Source of the DNA: Sediminicola sp963974715
GTDB taxonomy: Bacteria > Bacteroidota > Bacteroidia > Flavobacteriales > Flavobacteriaceae
NCBI GenBank assembly: GCA_963974715.1
Contig: CAXBDK010000002.1
Coordinates: 321,445-385,444 of the forward strand
Length of the DNA: 64,000 bases
Reading direction: 5' to 3'
Below, one piece after another: positions 9,429 through 18,256 of the stretch; position 1 is the first letter of the stretch; every line of letters starts with the position of its first letter. Position numbers and translations under genes: made by a program. The notes below the pieces were generated by a model. That model ran no database searches. It was not told the origin of the DNA and saw only the letters and a program-made list of their open reading frames with translations.

Positions 9429-11731
9429 ATGCTTTTAAAAACATTTCTAAGGCACCTACTAAATAACAAGCTGTATACTGTCATAACGGTTTTAGGTTTT
9501 GCTATATCACTTACTTTTATATTGCTTTTAAGTGTATATATCCGAAATGAGCTTTCTGTAGACGATTTTCAGGTAAATAAGGAAAGAATATATCGATTGG
9601 AGAATGAAACAGTCGACTTTTCTCCTCCTATTGCGGAAGACTTAAAAGAAAGCATTCCCGAAATAGCGGATTTTACAAGGGTCTATGACGCATCAGGAAG
9701 AATATCCACAGCTAATGGGCAGAAGGTTAAGTTCGATTATTTGGGCGTGGACGCTTCGTTTTTTGAAATCTTTTCATTTCCCCTTGTAGAAGGAAAGACC
9801 AATGATGTACTACAAACCGCTAATGGCATTGTACTATCCAAAGCAATGGCTCTTAAACTATTTGGATCTCTGGATGTTATTGGCCAGCGCATTTTCGTTG
9901 ATACGGAGCATGATTTTATGGTTACCGGAGTAATGGATGATTTTCGTGAGGATACGCACTTTGCCAAACAGGATGCACTGGTAAACCTAAAGGCTTTTAA
10001 AAAGCTATGGGGTTTTGAAAATATTATGGAAGAATATGGTTGGTGCTCAGTAAGTATTTACTTTTTGGCAAAACTGAATTCAGATTTACCGGCAAAAGCC
10101 CCAGAAATACTTAGGGGTTTCAAAAAAGATTTTTGGCTATATACCGAAGGGTGGGCCAAAACAGTGGAATTTACATCTTTAAAGGATGTTTATTTTAGTT
10201 CAAAAGAAGGAAGCGGCACAAAGAGTTCCAGTAAAACACTGCTTATTGTCTTTTCCGCAATTGTCCTGCTCATATTGTTGCTTGCGGTAGGCAATTATAT
10301 CAATCTTACCATAGCCCAAGCAACATTCAGGGCAAAAGAGGTAGCCATTAAAAAACTACTGGGAAGCTCCAAAAGACATTTGATAATTCAGTTTATAAGG
10401 GAATCTGTTTTCGTATGTTTTTTAGCTGTGATTTTGTCGATAATCTTGGCTAAACTAGTAGAGCCTTATTTTGATTCGCTGTTGGATACGCGATTAAACC
10501 TAAATGATGGGGTGAGCCTTAAAAATATATTGATTTTGACAGGGATATTCGGTTTGGTCGGTTTTTTATCAGGCCTTGTCCCAGCTTTGAAAATTTCTGG
10601 ATTTAAACCTATTGAAATTGTAAAGGGCACTTTTAGGGCCCAGGCCAAAAGCATTTACGGAAAAGTTTTTATAACCTTTCAGTACACTGTAACAATAGCC
10701 TTATTGGCCTGTAGTTGGATCATCCTAAAACAGACGAATTTTTTGCGCAACCAAGACCTTGGTTTTGAAAAGGACAATATCATCCATATGGACTATTTGA
10801 GTTCAACCGATAAAAAAAGTACTATAAAAAATGCCCTTTTACAGATTCCTGGAGTAGAGGATGTCTCTATAACTTGGCAAAGTCCGTTGAGCGGAGGTAG
10901 TAACCAGACTTTTGATAATAATGGCAAATCCTTGAGCTTTCAGGAATTTGCGGTGGATTCCTCTTTTTTTAAGGTTTTTGATATTAAAGTGAAATTCACT
11001 GGAGCGGCTTACTCCAACAAGGGAATGTACCTGAATGAGACGGCAATTCGGCAATTAGGACTTACAAACGAAGCTATTTCCTTTAAAATGTGGGAAGATG
11101 AGATACCCATCCTCGGTATTGTCAACGATTTTAATTTTAAGGAACTCAGGGATAGGGTAGGGCCCTTGATGATTCGTCAACAGTCAGCAAATTTTCAGGC
11201 AGGCGATATTTTCTTGAAAGTGAATGGCAAGGATATTTATGGAACGGCGGATAAAATCAAGGCAAAGTATGCCGATTTGATCGACAATGCAGAATTTGAT
11301 GTAGAGTTTGTGGACACCACCATTGATAAATGGTATGAAAGAGACGAACGTACAGGAAAAATTATTAGCTATTTCACCCTATTATCATTCATTATTTCTG
11401 CGATGGGTATTTTGGGGATGTCCACATTTTATATGCAACAGCGTACAAAAGAGATTGGCATCCGCAAGGTCAATGGTGCCAAAATTGGGCAGATACTGGC
11501 CCTTTTGAACAAGGATTTTGTAAAGTGGGTGGGCTTGGCTTTTATCATTGCGGTTCCTGTTTCTTGGTATGCGATGAGCAGATGGTTGGAGGGGTTTGCC
11601 TATAGGACCCAAATGAGTTGGTGATCTTTGCCTTGGCAGGATGCACTACTTTGATAATTGCTCTGCTAACGGTAAGCTGGCAGAGCTATAGGGCGGCCAC
11701 AAACAATCCGGTGGATGCCTTAAGGGATGAA
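9429..11731 (+). pseudogene. ABC transporter permease, MacB/FtsX type, frameshifted near the C-terminus
   Basis: The main frame runs from ATG 9429 (MLLKTFLRHLLNNKLYTV) to a TGA at 11622-11624, 731 aa, ending abruptly after GFAYRTQMSW. The missing end is present in another frame immediately downstream: VIFALAG, ALLTVSWQSYRAATNNP and VDALRDE, stopping at 11731. Adding one G to the GG at about 11620-11621 would restore a full 767-aa permease, so a single-base deletion in a short G-run is the likely lesion. The lost part is the last TM helix. FtsX loops AKEVAIKKLLGSSK and TKEIGIRKVNGAK are intact. The gene is more AT-rich and more divergent than its neighbours. It may be a true pseudogene, a phase-variable gene or a read error; the sequence cannot decide. 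Confidence 0.85.
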
Positions 11732-11760
11732 TAAATAAATTTAGTATAATACCTACTATC

Positions 11761-14169
11761 ATGATCAAAAACTATTTTAGGACCGCTTGGAGAAACCTTG
11801 TAAAGAACAGGACGTTTACGCTTCTCAATATTTTGGGGCTTTCCGTTGCCTTTGGGGTCTCCATTCTCTTGGGAATGGCCGCCTATTACGATCTTTCCTA
11901 TGATCGATTTCACGACAAAAAAGAGTCCCTTTTTCAGGTGTACAAAGTTCAACAGACCCCCAATGGCAGCGAGTCGGGCACCAGTAGTCCGGTGCCCTTG
12001 GCAGAGGCCTTGCGGGCAGAGGTGCCGGGAATTAAAAAAATATCAAGGCATTTAAGCGATGTACTGGTAGCGACCAAAGGGGAAAAGCAATTTTCCTTGG
12101 ATGCGGTCTGGGTGGATCCCGATTTTTTTGATATGTTCTCCTTTCCCTTGCTCAATGGGGACCAAGCGGTCCTTCGCCAGAACGAAGTGGTGATTACGGA
12201 AGGGACAGCCCGTAAGTTCTTTGGAAGGACAGATGTGGAGGGCGAAACAATGGATCTGCTCCTAAAGGGACGGTCCACTCCTTTTACGGTAAGTAGTGTG
12301 CTGCGATCCTTTCCGTCCAACAGTTCCCTCGAATTTGAAATGGCACTTTATTTTACCGACTTTCCGGATTATCTTGCCCTAAGGGATAAATGGGACTCCC
12401 AGAACCACGAGGTGTACATAGAATTGGAAAAGCAGGTATCCGTGGCAAAATTTGAAAAAAGTACCCTTCCCTTTGTACAACAGCATTACAAAGGAACCAT
12501 GGAAAGCTCCATTAGGGACGGGGCCCTTCCCAATGAAGATGGTACCTACTTCCATTTGGGCCTGCTTCCGGTCGAGGACGCTCATTTTGCCAATTATGGG
12601 GAAGGTCCCGTACGGGTGGTGCGTACCTATCCCTACCTCTTGTTGGGGATAGCGTTCCTTATCATGTTGATTGCATGTGTCAATTTTATAAATATGGGCA
12701 TTGCAAATAGTGTAAAAAGGTTGCGGGAGATCGGTATGCGCAAGACCTTGGGCGCCCCTAAAAAACAACTGTTCTTTCAGCTGTGGAGCGAAAGTCTTTT
12801 GGTGTTTTTTATGTCCCTTTGTTTGGGCACCCTTTTGGGATACCTGCTTTTGGAACCCTTTCAGGACACCTTTCGGACCGCTGCTTCCTTTAAGGACCTG
12901 GGCCATGCGCAAGTGCTGTTCGGGGCGGCCATCACAGTGGTGCTCATTTCCTTTATTGCGGGCGGATACCCTGCCATTATCATGAGCAGATTGGATACGT
13001 TACAGGCCCTAAAGGGCAAGTTGGAGGTAGCCAAGGGCAATAGGCTTCGCAATGCACTTATCGTTGTTCAGTTCTGTATCGCAATAGCGCTCATAAGCAG
13101 CACCTTGGTGTTGCAGCAACAACTGCGGTTCATGGCCAATAAGGACCTAGGGTATAACAAGGAGCAGGTAATAGCGTTTCCGATAAACGGCAAAAGGGAT
13201 TCCAGACAGGCCGTTCAATTATTAAGGGAGGAACTGGCCGGAAATCCGGACATCATCAGCGTTACCGGTGCCGACAATATCCTCGGCAGGGGAACGGATG
13301 GCAGTGCCTATACCAGTGTGCTTGGGTTCGATTACAAAGGGCATTCCGTAAAGACCAATATGTTGGTGGTAGATTATGACTATGTGGAAACATTGGACCT
13401 ACAGATGGTTTCTGGAAGGTCTTTTGATAGGCGGTATGCCACGGATAGTCTTGGTGTCATTATCAACGAGACCATGGCCAAAAGCTTGGACGAGGCCGAC
13501 CCTAGCAGTGCCACGTTAATGTTGGACGAAGGAGTTCCCTATAGGGTTCTTGGGGTGGTAAGGGATTACAATTTCCAGAAATTGGATAGGGCCATTGGCC
13601 CGCTGACCCTTTTTATGAAGTCCGATTGGGATCTTTATTACGCCTATGTAAAAGTGGCCCCGGGAACCTTGGCCGACAGTTACGATCGTATTAAGGACAC
13701 TTGGGCCGCTATTGAGCCCAATGCGGAATTTATGGGTTCATTTTTGGATGAGAACGTAGACCGTACCTTCCAAGAGGAAAAGCGCATGGCCACCATGATC
13801 GGTGCCGGGGCCCTCATCGCGATCGTCCTGAGCTGTGTCGGACTTTTTGCAATGTCCCTTCTTATGGTGTCGCAACGACAAAAGGAAATAGGGATCCGTA
13901 AAATAGTGGGCGCCAGTATCGGATCCATTACCTTTATGCTTGCCAAGGACTTTTTAAAACTGGTGGCGATCTCCTTTGTTATCGCCTCCCCTTTGGCATG
14001 GTGGTTCCTGAGCGATTGGTTGGAAGGATATACCTACAGGATAGAACTGGGACTGTGGTTCTTTTTTGCCGCCGGGTTTCTGGCCGCGGTCATAGCAATG
14101 GTTTCCATTGCCTCACGGACCATCAGGGCGGCTCTACAAAATCCGACCAAAAGTTTAAGAACGGAGTGA
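11761..14169 (+). CDS. ABC transporter permease, MacB/FtsX type
   Basis: An 802-aa permease starting MIKNYFRTAWRNLVKNRT. TM1 is at about residues 18-40, the MacB-like core runs to about residue 285, and the first FtsX module starts at about residue 295 (LLGIAFLIMLIACVNFIN) with the loop LREIGMRKTLGAPK. The second periplasmic part includes GVVRDYNFQKL. The last FtsX module starts at about residue 680 with the loop QKEIGIRKIVGAS. The C-terminus is NPTKSLRTE. It is the last permease of the array; the array's only visible ATPase gene starts 75 bp after its stop. This order, permeases then ATPase, suggests that one nucleotide-binding protein serves several permeases. Confidence 0.93.
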   Translation: MIKNYFRTAWRNLVKNRTFTLLNILGLSVAFGVSILLGMAAYYDLSYDRFHDKKESLFQVYKVQQTPNGSESGTSSPVPLAEALRAEVPGIKKISRHLSDVLVATKGEKQFSLDAVWVDPDFFDMFSFPLLNGDQAVLRQNEVVITEGTARKFFGRTDVEGETMDLLLKGRSTPFTVSSVLRSFPSNSSLEFEMALYFTDFPDYLALRDKWDSQNHEVYIELEKQVSVAKFEKSTLPFVQQHYKGTMESSIRDGALPNEDGTYFHLGLLPVEDAHFANYGEGPVRVVRTYPYLLLGIAFLIMLIACVNFINMGIANSVKRLREIGMRKTLGAPKKQLFFQLWSESLLVFFMSLCLGTLLGYLLLEPFQDTFRTAASFKDLGHAQVLFGAAITVVLISFIAGGYPAIIMSRLDTLQALKGKLEVAKGNRLRNALIVVQFCIAIALISSTLVLQQQLRFMANKDLGYNKEQVIAFPINGKRDSRQAVQLLREELAGNPDIISVTGADNILGRGTDGSAYTSVLGFDYKGHSVKTNMLVVDYDYVETLDLQMVSGRSFDRRYATDSLGVIINETMAKSLDEADPSSATLMLDEGVPYRVLGVVRDYNFQKLDRAIGPLTLFMKSDWDLYYAYVKVAPGTLADSYDRIKDTWAAIEPNAEFMGSFLDENVDRTFQEEKRMATMIGAGALIAIVLSCVGLFAMSLLMVSQRQKEIGIRKIVGASIGSITFMLAKDFLKLVAISFVIASPLAWWFLSDWLEGYTYRIELGLWFFFAAGFLAAVIAMVSIASRTIRAALQNPTKSLRTE

Positions 14170-14244
14170 AAGGGCCTGTGGGGGATGGGAAAATGGCCGC
14201 CCATCGTATTGATCGATTTTTATGAACCAAAATACAGATTACAC

Positions 14245-14913
14245 ATGTTACTGCAACTCAACAATATTTTTAAATGGGTAAATTCTGGAGGGCAGCGTGT
14301 CTTCCTGTTAAAGGATATAAATTTGGAAGTTACCGAAGGTGAGTTCATTTCCATCATGGGCCCTTCCGGCTCCGGAAAATCCACCCTGCTCAATGTGATC
14401 GGGATGCTGGACACTTTTGACGAAGGCGAATACCAGTTTCTGGACAAGTCGGTGCATACCCTAAAGGAGAAGCACAGGTCCAACCTTTACAAGGAATACA
14501 TAGGGTTTGTTTTCCAGTCCTACCACTTGTTGGACGAACTTACGGTAAAGGAGAATCTGGAAATGCCGTTGTTATATAAAAAATACAGTTCCTCGGAGCG
14601 GAAGGCAATGGTGGCCGATATGTTGGATCGGTTCAATATCGTGGGCAAAAAAGATCTGTTCCCCGCCCAACTAAGTGGGGGACAGCAACAGTTGGTAGGG
14701 GTGGCCAGGGCCCTTATAGGCAATCCAAAACTCTTGCTGGCGGACGAGCCCACAGGGAACCTGAATTCAAAGCAGAGCGAAGAGATCATGGACCTTTTTA
14801 AGCAATTGAACAAAGAAGGGGTGACCATACTCCAAGTGACCCATTCCGAAAAAAATGCGGCCTATGGCACTAAAATAGTCAATCTTCTGGATGGAAGAAA
14901 AGTGGATGGGTAG
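14245..14913 (+). CDS. ABC transporter ATP-binding protein (MacB/LolD type)
   Basis: A 222-aa cytoplasmic ATPase that would power the adjacent FtsX-type permeases. Walker A GPSGSGKST is at residues 39-47, the Q-loop (FVFQSYHLLDEL) at about 88-99, the signature LSGGQQQ at 143-149, Walker B LLLADEPTGNL at 163-173 and the switch histidine at 200 (QVTH). The signature continues LVGVARAL where the family normally has RVA(I/V)ARAL; the conserved arginine is replaced by leucine. I chose the ATG at 14245 over an in-frame ATG at 14185 because MLLQLNNIFKWV is where MacB/LolD ATPases begin. It belongs to the MacB/LolD/FtsE-like group by its short length and signature. Confidence 0.93.
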   Translation: MLLQLNNIFKWVNSGGQRVFLLKDINLEVTEGEFISIMGPSGSGKSTLLNVIGMLDTFDEGEYQFLDKSVHTLKEKHRSNLYKEYIGFVFQSYHLLDELTVKENLEMPLLYKKYSSSERKAMVADMLDRFNIVGKKDLFPAQLSGGQQQLVGVARALIGNPKLLLADEPTGNLNSKQSEEIMDLFKQLNKEGVTILQVTHSEKNAAYGTKIVNLLDGRKVDG

Positions 14914-15225
14914 TCACCGGCGACTTTGGCCTTCGTCTTTGTCAAGTTATTTTCCTCGCTCGGTACGAGACAAGCGCTAGGGGAGACTATTTTCACTTCA
15001 ATCAAAAAGTTTAAATCACTTCGTTCTTTATAATCCTGACTTGCCTACATGCATCTAAAAAAATGGGTGTTTTTCAAAGAAAAGTACTACATTTAGATTT
15101 CCCCCTGATTTTTTTGGAATAAAAATACTGCGCTTAAATAAAAATAGAGGCCATATAAGTGTATTAGTGGCGGTTATTTGGGTGTGGCGCACAAGCTGAA
15201 AAGAAATTATGTTCTGAATTAATTT
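14914..15225. other. intergenic region between the ABC array and the toxin-antitoxin pair
   Basis: About 310 bp with no convincing gene. A GC-balanced first part (to about 14990) gives way to AT-rich sequence typical of the accessory island that follows. I saw no tRNA, no clear terminator with a T-run and no recombination site. The boundary in composition near 14990-15050 may mark the left edge of transferred DNA. Confidence 0.5.
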
Positions 15226-15233
15226 TACCTTTG
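15226..15233 (+). promoter_or_regulatory. Bacteroidota -7 box TACCTTTG
   Basis: TACCTTTG fits the Bacteroidota sigma-A consensus TAnnTTTG and lies 12 bp before the ATG at 15246. I do not see a good TTG -33 element at the expected 19-21 bp distance. If used, the leader would be only a few bases long. Confidence 0.45.
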
Positions 15234-15245
15234 TGGAAAAAAATA

Positions 15246-16418
15246 ATGGCTGATAAAGCATTTATAACATCCGAGATTTTAAGGTGGGCAAGAGAGTCCG
15301 CTAATATCGCTGTTGAAGATGCTGCCCAAAAGGTTTCTGTACCGTCTGAAAGGTATCTGACTTGGGAGGACGGAAATGATTTTCCGACAATTAGACAAGC
15401 ACAAATCTTGGCAAAAAGTTTTAGAAGACCATTTTCACTTTTCTTTTTACCGGAAATACCAAAAGATTTTCAACCACTACAAGATTATCGAAGAGATGAT
15501 GCACAGAAGTTAGATACAGCATCATTATTTATTATTCGTGATGTTCAAGAAAAACAGAGTTGGATAAGTGAACTATTCGAAGAAATTGGCGAAGACAAAC
15601 TTCCTTTTGTTGGGAAATATTCTATCAATGATAACCCGGAAATTGTTGCTAAAGATATATTGGATGTCTTAAAAATTAGTCCAAATAATTATCAGAAAAC
15701 ACCAATAAACGAATGGATTGACAAAGCAGAAACTGCGGGAATATTTATATCTCGTGCTAGCTACTTGCATTCACATTTAGTTCTAGATAGAGACTTAATT
15801 CAAGGTTTTGCGATTGCTGACAAATTCGCCCCTTTCGTATTTGTGAATTCAAAAAATTGGAATGCTCCACAACTATTTACGTTAGTCCACGAATTAGCAC
15901 ATATTTGGATAGCTAAATCAGGTATCTCAAATGAAATAGAGATTGATTTTACAGACAAACCTAAATCAAAATTTCATCAAGTAGAATTGTTTTGTAACCA
16001 AGTTGCAGCCAATGCACTAATGCCAAGAGAATTAATTACTCAATTGGGCGCAGATACATTTGATTCGAATGATTTGATTTTTAAACAGGCCAAAGAACTC
16101 GGTATAAGTTCTTTTGCATTGTTAGTTCGCGCTTTAAACTTAAATTTAATTTCCCAATCTCAATATAAAATCCTGAAACAAGATGCTCAAGATGAATTTG
16201 AGAAATTTTTGGAAAGAGAAAAAATAAGAAAGGAAAAACAAAGAGAAATGAAAGGTGGACCAGATGCTTACCTTCTACGCCTTAATAAAAACAGCAAACT
16301 ATTCACGAGAATTGTTATGGATTCTTTTAATAACGGTTCGTTGTCACCTTCAATTGCAAGTAATCTTCTTAATACGCAGATTAATAAATTCCAAAAATTT
16401 GAAAAACTGCTTGCCTAA
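15246..16418 (+). CDS. XRE-like HTH plus ImmA/IrrE metallo-endopeptidase (antitoxin-type)
   Basis: A 390-aa protein. Residues 1-60 look like an XRE-type helix-turn-helix (ILRWARESANIAVEDAAQK, then WEDG). The middle carries the ImmA/IrrE zinc-peptidase motif HELAH at about residues 215-219, with a likely third ligand in the helix ELFCNQVAANALMP at about 247. This is the COG2856 architecture, known in phage-repressor proteolysis, stress responses and toxin-antitoxin loci. I prefer ATG 15246 to the in-frame TTG at 15231 because it fits the HTH start. The stop overlaps the ATG of the PIN-like gene downstream (TAATG), so the two are translationally coupled. Here it probably acts as antitoxin and autoregulator. 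Base composition is clearly more AT-rich than the flanking genes, which suggests horizontal transfer. Confidence 0.88.
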   Translation: MADKAFITSEILRWARESANIAVEDAAQKVSVPSERYLTWEDGNDFPTIRQAQILAKSFRRPFSLFFLPEIPKDFQPLQDYRRDDAQKLDTASLFIIRDVQEKQSWISELFEEIGEDKLPFVGKYSINDNPEIVAKDILDVLKISPNNYQKTPINEWIDKAETAGIFISRASYLHSHLVLDRDLIQGFAIADKFAPFVFVNSKNWNAPQLFTLVHELAHIWIAKSGISNEIEIDFTDKPKSKFHQVELFCNQVAANALMPRELITQLGADTFDSNDLIFKQAKELGISSFALLVRALNLNLISQSQYKILKQDAQDEFEKFLEREKIRKEKQREMKGGPDAYLLRLNKNSKLFTRIVMDSFNNGSLSPSIASNLLNTQINKFQKFEKLLA

Positions 16419-16927
16419 TGTTCGAAGATGATAAAGTAGTTTACTGTATTGATGCCAATATTCTTATTCAAGCTTGGCAGAACTATTATTCCCCAGAGAT
16501 TTGTCCTTCTTATTGGGAGGTTTTAAACGAGTTAGGTAAAAAAGGCGTGATTTTTATTCCCGAATTAGTTTATGAAGAAATAGAGAAAGGGGAAGATAAT
16601 CTATTTGAATGGCTAAAAAATAGTGATATACCGATTAGAAAAATTGACGGTGAGGTAACAAACTGTTTAAAAGAAATATATGCATCTAATCCAAGTCATA
16701 AATATTTAGTTTCAAGCAACGGAATTCACTCAAAAGCTGACCCTTGGGTAATTGCTCACGCAATTAAAGAAAATGCAATTGTAGTGACAAAGGAAACGAA
16801 GGACTATTTTAAGAAACAAACCAAAATTAAAATCCCTCACGTTTGCGATAATATGAATGTTAAGTGGATTGACGATTTTAAATTTATAAGAGATTTGAAC
16901 ATTAAATTTACTTGTAAATCGGAATAA
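16418..16927 (+). CDS. DUF4411 family PIN-like protein (probable toxin)
   Basis: A 169-aa protein with a PIN-fold layout: CIDANIL with Asp12 at the N-terminus, acidic residues in VYEEIEKGED at about 51-60, and SKADPWVIAHA with Asp108, the pattern of three acidic metal ligands in PIN RNases. The segment IVVTKET follows, as in other DUF4411 proteins. Family members are usually the second gene after an XRE/ImmA protein, as here, with a one-base overlap. By analogy it would be an RNA-cleaving toxin held in check by the upstream product; activity and target are inferred, not seen. Like its partner it is AT-rich. Confidence 0.85.
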   Translation: MFEDDKVVYCIDANILIQAWQNYYSPEICPSYWEVLNELGKKGVIFIPELVYEEIEKGEDNLFEWLKNSDIPIRKIDGEVTNCLKEIYASNPSHKYLVSSNGIHSKADPWVIAHAIKENAIVVTKETKDYFKKQTKIKIPHVCDNMNVKWIDDFKFIRDLNIKFTCKSE

Positions 16928-17559
16928 AGCCAGTGGCTAATAACTAGGCATTCGGCCCGCCGATAGATAGGCTAAGGCTGAATATCTGTTGACGAATCCG
17001 GTTCCTCCCTATGGGGAAAACCTGCTTTTTTGTGTTTGTTCTGGAGGTTAAATTTGGCAGGTCTGCCGTGTCCTTGTGTCGATTCCAACATTTGCTGGCG
17101 CCTGTCTGTGACGGGTGCCCTCCAGAGTCCAAAATGGTGCTTATTTCCTTAATTGTATTCTCTCGCTGGCGCTCGTCTCCCGACGGGTGCCCTGCAGATA
17201 TGAACGGTCGTCCACAATATTGCGGATCTGCAACATAAATCCGTGCCCATATATTTCTGTCCAATCGACTAGCCCAAGAAATCTGGCAATAAGCCCTCCT
17301 TTTGGTTATTTCGGAGTGATGGCGACCTCCCAGAATGTAATCGGAAATTAAACCTTCACGGTTTTGGTAAATAAGCCAAAACGGTAGAAAAAGATGAAAA
17401 GTGGGCTCAAGAAGGGCGATTTTTTGGCCAATTGGGAATAGTTGGATTACTTCAAAATAATCTGATCGATAAACCATTAAAAGGCCCATCTGGCACATCG
17501 GAAATACGTAGGAAAAATATACTTAAAAATACGTAAATTAGGAACCAAGGAGGCAAAGC
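16928..17559. other. decayed intergenic DNA with imperfect direct repeats
   Basis: About 630 bp with no supportable gene. A 184-codon minus-strand frame at 16944-17498 has no recognisable domain and is not credible. The stretch holds two imperfect direct repeats of about 35 bp at roughly 17095-17128 and 17166-17200, which share gctggcgc and the 12-mer gacgggtgccct. It also holds two TACGTA motifs at about 17500 and 17530. The repeats look like remnants of a dispersed element. Confidence 0.45.
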
Positions 17560-17614
17560 CCTATCAAAGCCGTATCAAAGCCCTATCTAAGTCCTATCAA
17601 AGCCGTATATAGAG
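17560..17614. repeat. tandem array of five 11-bp units
   Basis: Five contiguous 11-bp units: cctatcaaagc, cgtatcaaagc, cctatctaagt, cctatcaaagc and cgtatatagag. The units stay in phase without spacers. TACGTA motifs with flanking A/T occur on both sides (about 17500, 17530, 17628 and 17691). A longer array with the same period and a similar CG-TAT core lies at 47008-47128. The period is close to one helical turn. Function unknown. Confidence 0.75.
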
Positions 17615-17751
17615 TATGGTTAAAATACGTAAAAAATGGAATATTTATCCATATAAACACGTAGTTTTTGGATACAAATCTTCTAAGTATACGTAAAACG
17701 CGGAATTGCCCACCAGTTAGGACCTCCCCCTTAGGGAACCCGTGGGTCGGG

Positions 17752-17883
17752 CTAGCTGAAAAAGCCCAGTGCCGCCAAGATAAGACAGACCACAACGGCG
17801 AGCAGTATACAGATAAGGACCAAGACCATAAGGCTAAGGAATCCGTTCAATACCCTGGTGCCAAAAGTAATTTCACCTTCCAT
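17752..17883 (-). CDS. possible small single-pass membrane peptide (43 aa)
   Basis: On the minus strand an ATG at 17883 opens a 43-codon frame ending in TAG at 17752-17754. It begins MEGEITFGTRVLNGF and continues as one long hydrophobic segment of about 24 residues rich in Leu, Val and Ile, ending GFFS. The layout, a short polar N-terminus plus one TM helix, is that of bacterial small membrane proteins, including many type I toxins. There is no clear promoter or ribosome site, and the surrounding DNA is decayed, so it could be chance. Confidence 0.35.
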   Translation of the reverse strand: MEGEITFGTRVLNGFLSLMVLVLICILLAVVVCLILAALGFFS

Positions 17884-18121
17884 AGTAGTATCGTTTTAAC
17901 CCACCTAGTGGGAGTGATGTTCCCGATGTTCGCATCGGTACCGCATTACAACCCGTTTCATAATAATACCCTAGGGGCTGTTCGGGGCAAGCTTAAATTT
18001 AAGGAATAATCAGCTAAAAATCAAAGCAATAAATAACAAATCCTTTAAATGGAATGTATTTTATTGCATATTTCGGATTAGTTGCCGCTAAAATCGGTCA
18101 ACCGTCATTTTTCGTAGGTCC
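17884..18121. other. intergenic region, nothing recognised
   Basis: About 240 bp of mixed composition between the small membrane frame and the folded element at 18122. No gene, terminator or repeat seen. Confidence 0.4.
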
Positions 18122-18256
18122 GTGAGTGCCACTGTAAGTTCTAGGTCGCCGCCTTTCCTGCAGAGGCGTGCATTCTTACAAGGCACATGGTTAGTGGGAT
18201 AGGGTGAGTTCCAAGAGTATCGACTTGAACACTGGACGACCTATTGTGGCATTCAT
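18122..18256 (+). ncRNA. candidate structured RNA or complex inverted-repeat element
   Basis: Read on the plus strand, the stretch folds into nested helices. An outer 11-bp helix pairs 18122-18132 with 18246-18256 (two G-U pairs). A 7-bp helix pairs 18142-18148 (TAGGTCG) with 18237-18243 (CGACCTA). A hairpin pairs 18150-18154 (CGCCT) with 18164-18168 (AGGCG). A bulged hairpin pairs GTG, TTC and AAG within 18204-18215 with CTTGAACAC at 18224-18232. A competing fold pairs 18126-18130 with 18182-18186 and 18134-18138 with 18175-18179, enclosing the same inner hairpin. I do not recognise a known family. No promoter is obvious, and strand is uncertain. Confidence 0.35.

Noticed and set aside
12379..12912. 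177-codon minus-strand frame inside the sixth permease
   Set aside because: Antisense to a well-conserved permease region, with no independent support.
16928..16995. Integron attC site after the toxin gene
   Set aside because: There are small inverted repeats (AGCC/GGCT, TCGGC/GCCGA), but the required core sites at both ends are not found and there is no integrase.
16944..17498. 184-codon minus-strand frame after the toxin gene
   Set aside because: No domain, no hydrophobic or helical pattern of a real protein, and it spans direct repeats. It looks like chance openness in decayed DNA.
17560..17614. CRISPR or iteron-type replication origin
   Set aside because: Units too short and too few, no replication initiator gene and no AT-rich unwinding box beside it.
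18122..18256. RNase P RNA, tmRNA, 6S RNA, SRP RNA or cobalamin riboswitch
   Set aside because: The conserved sequence blocks of these RNAs are absent on both strands. Only the fold suggests an RNA.
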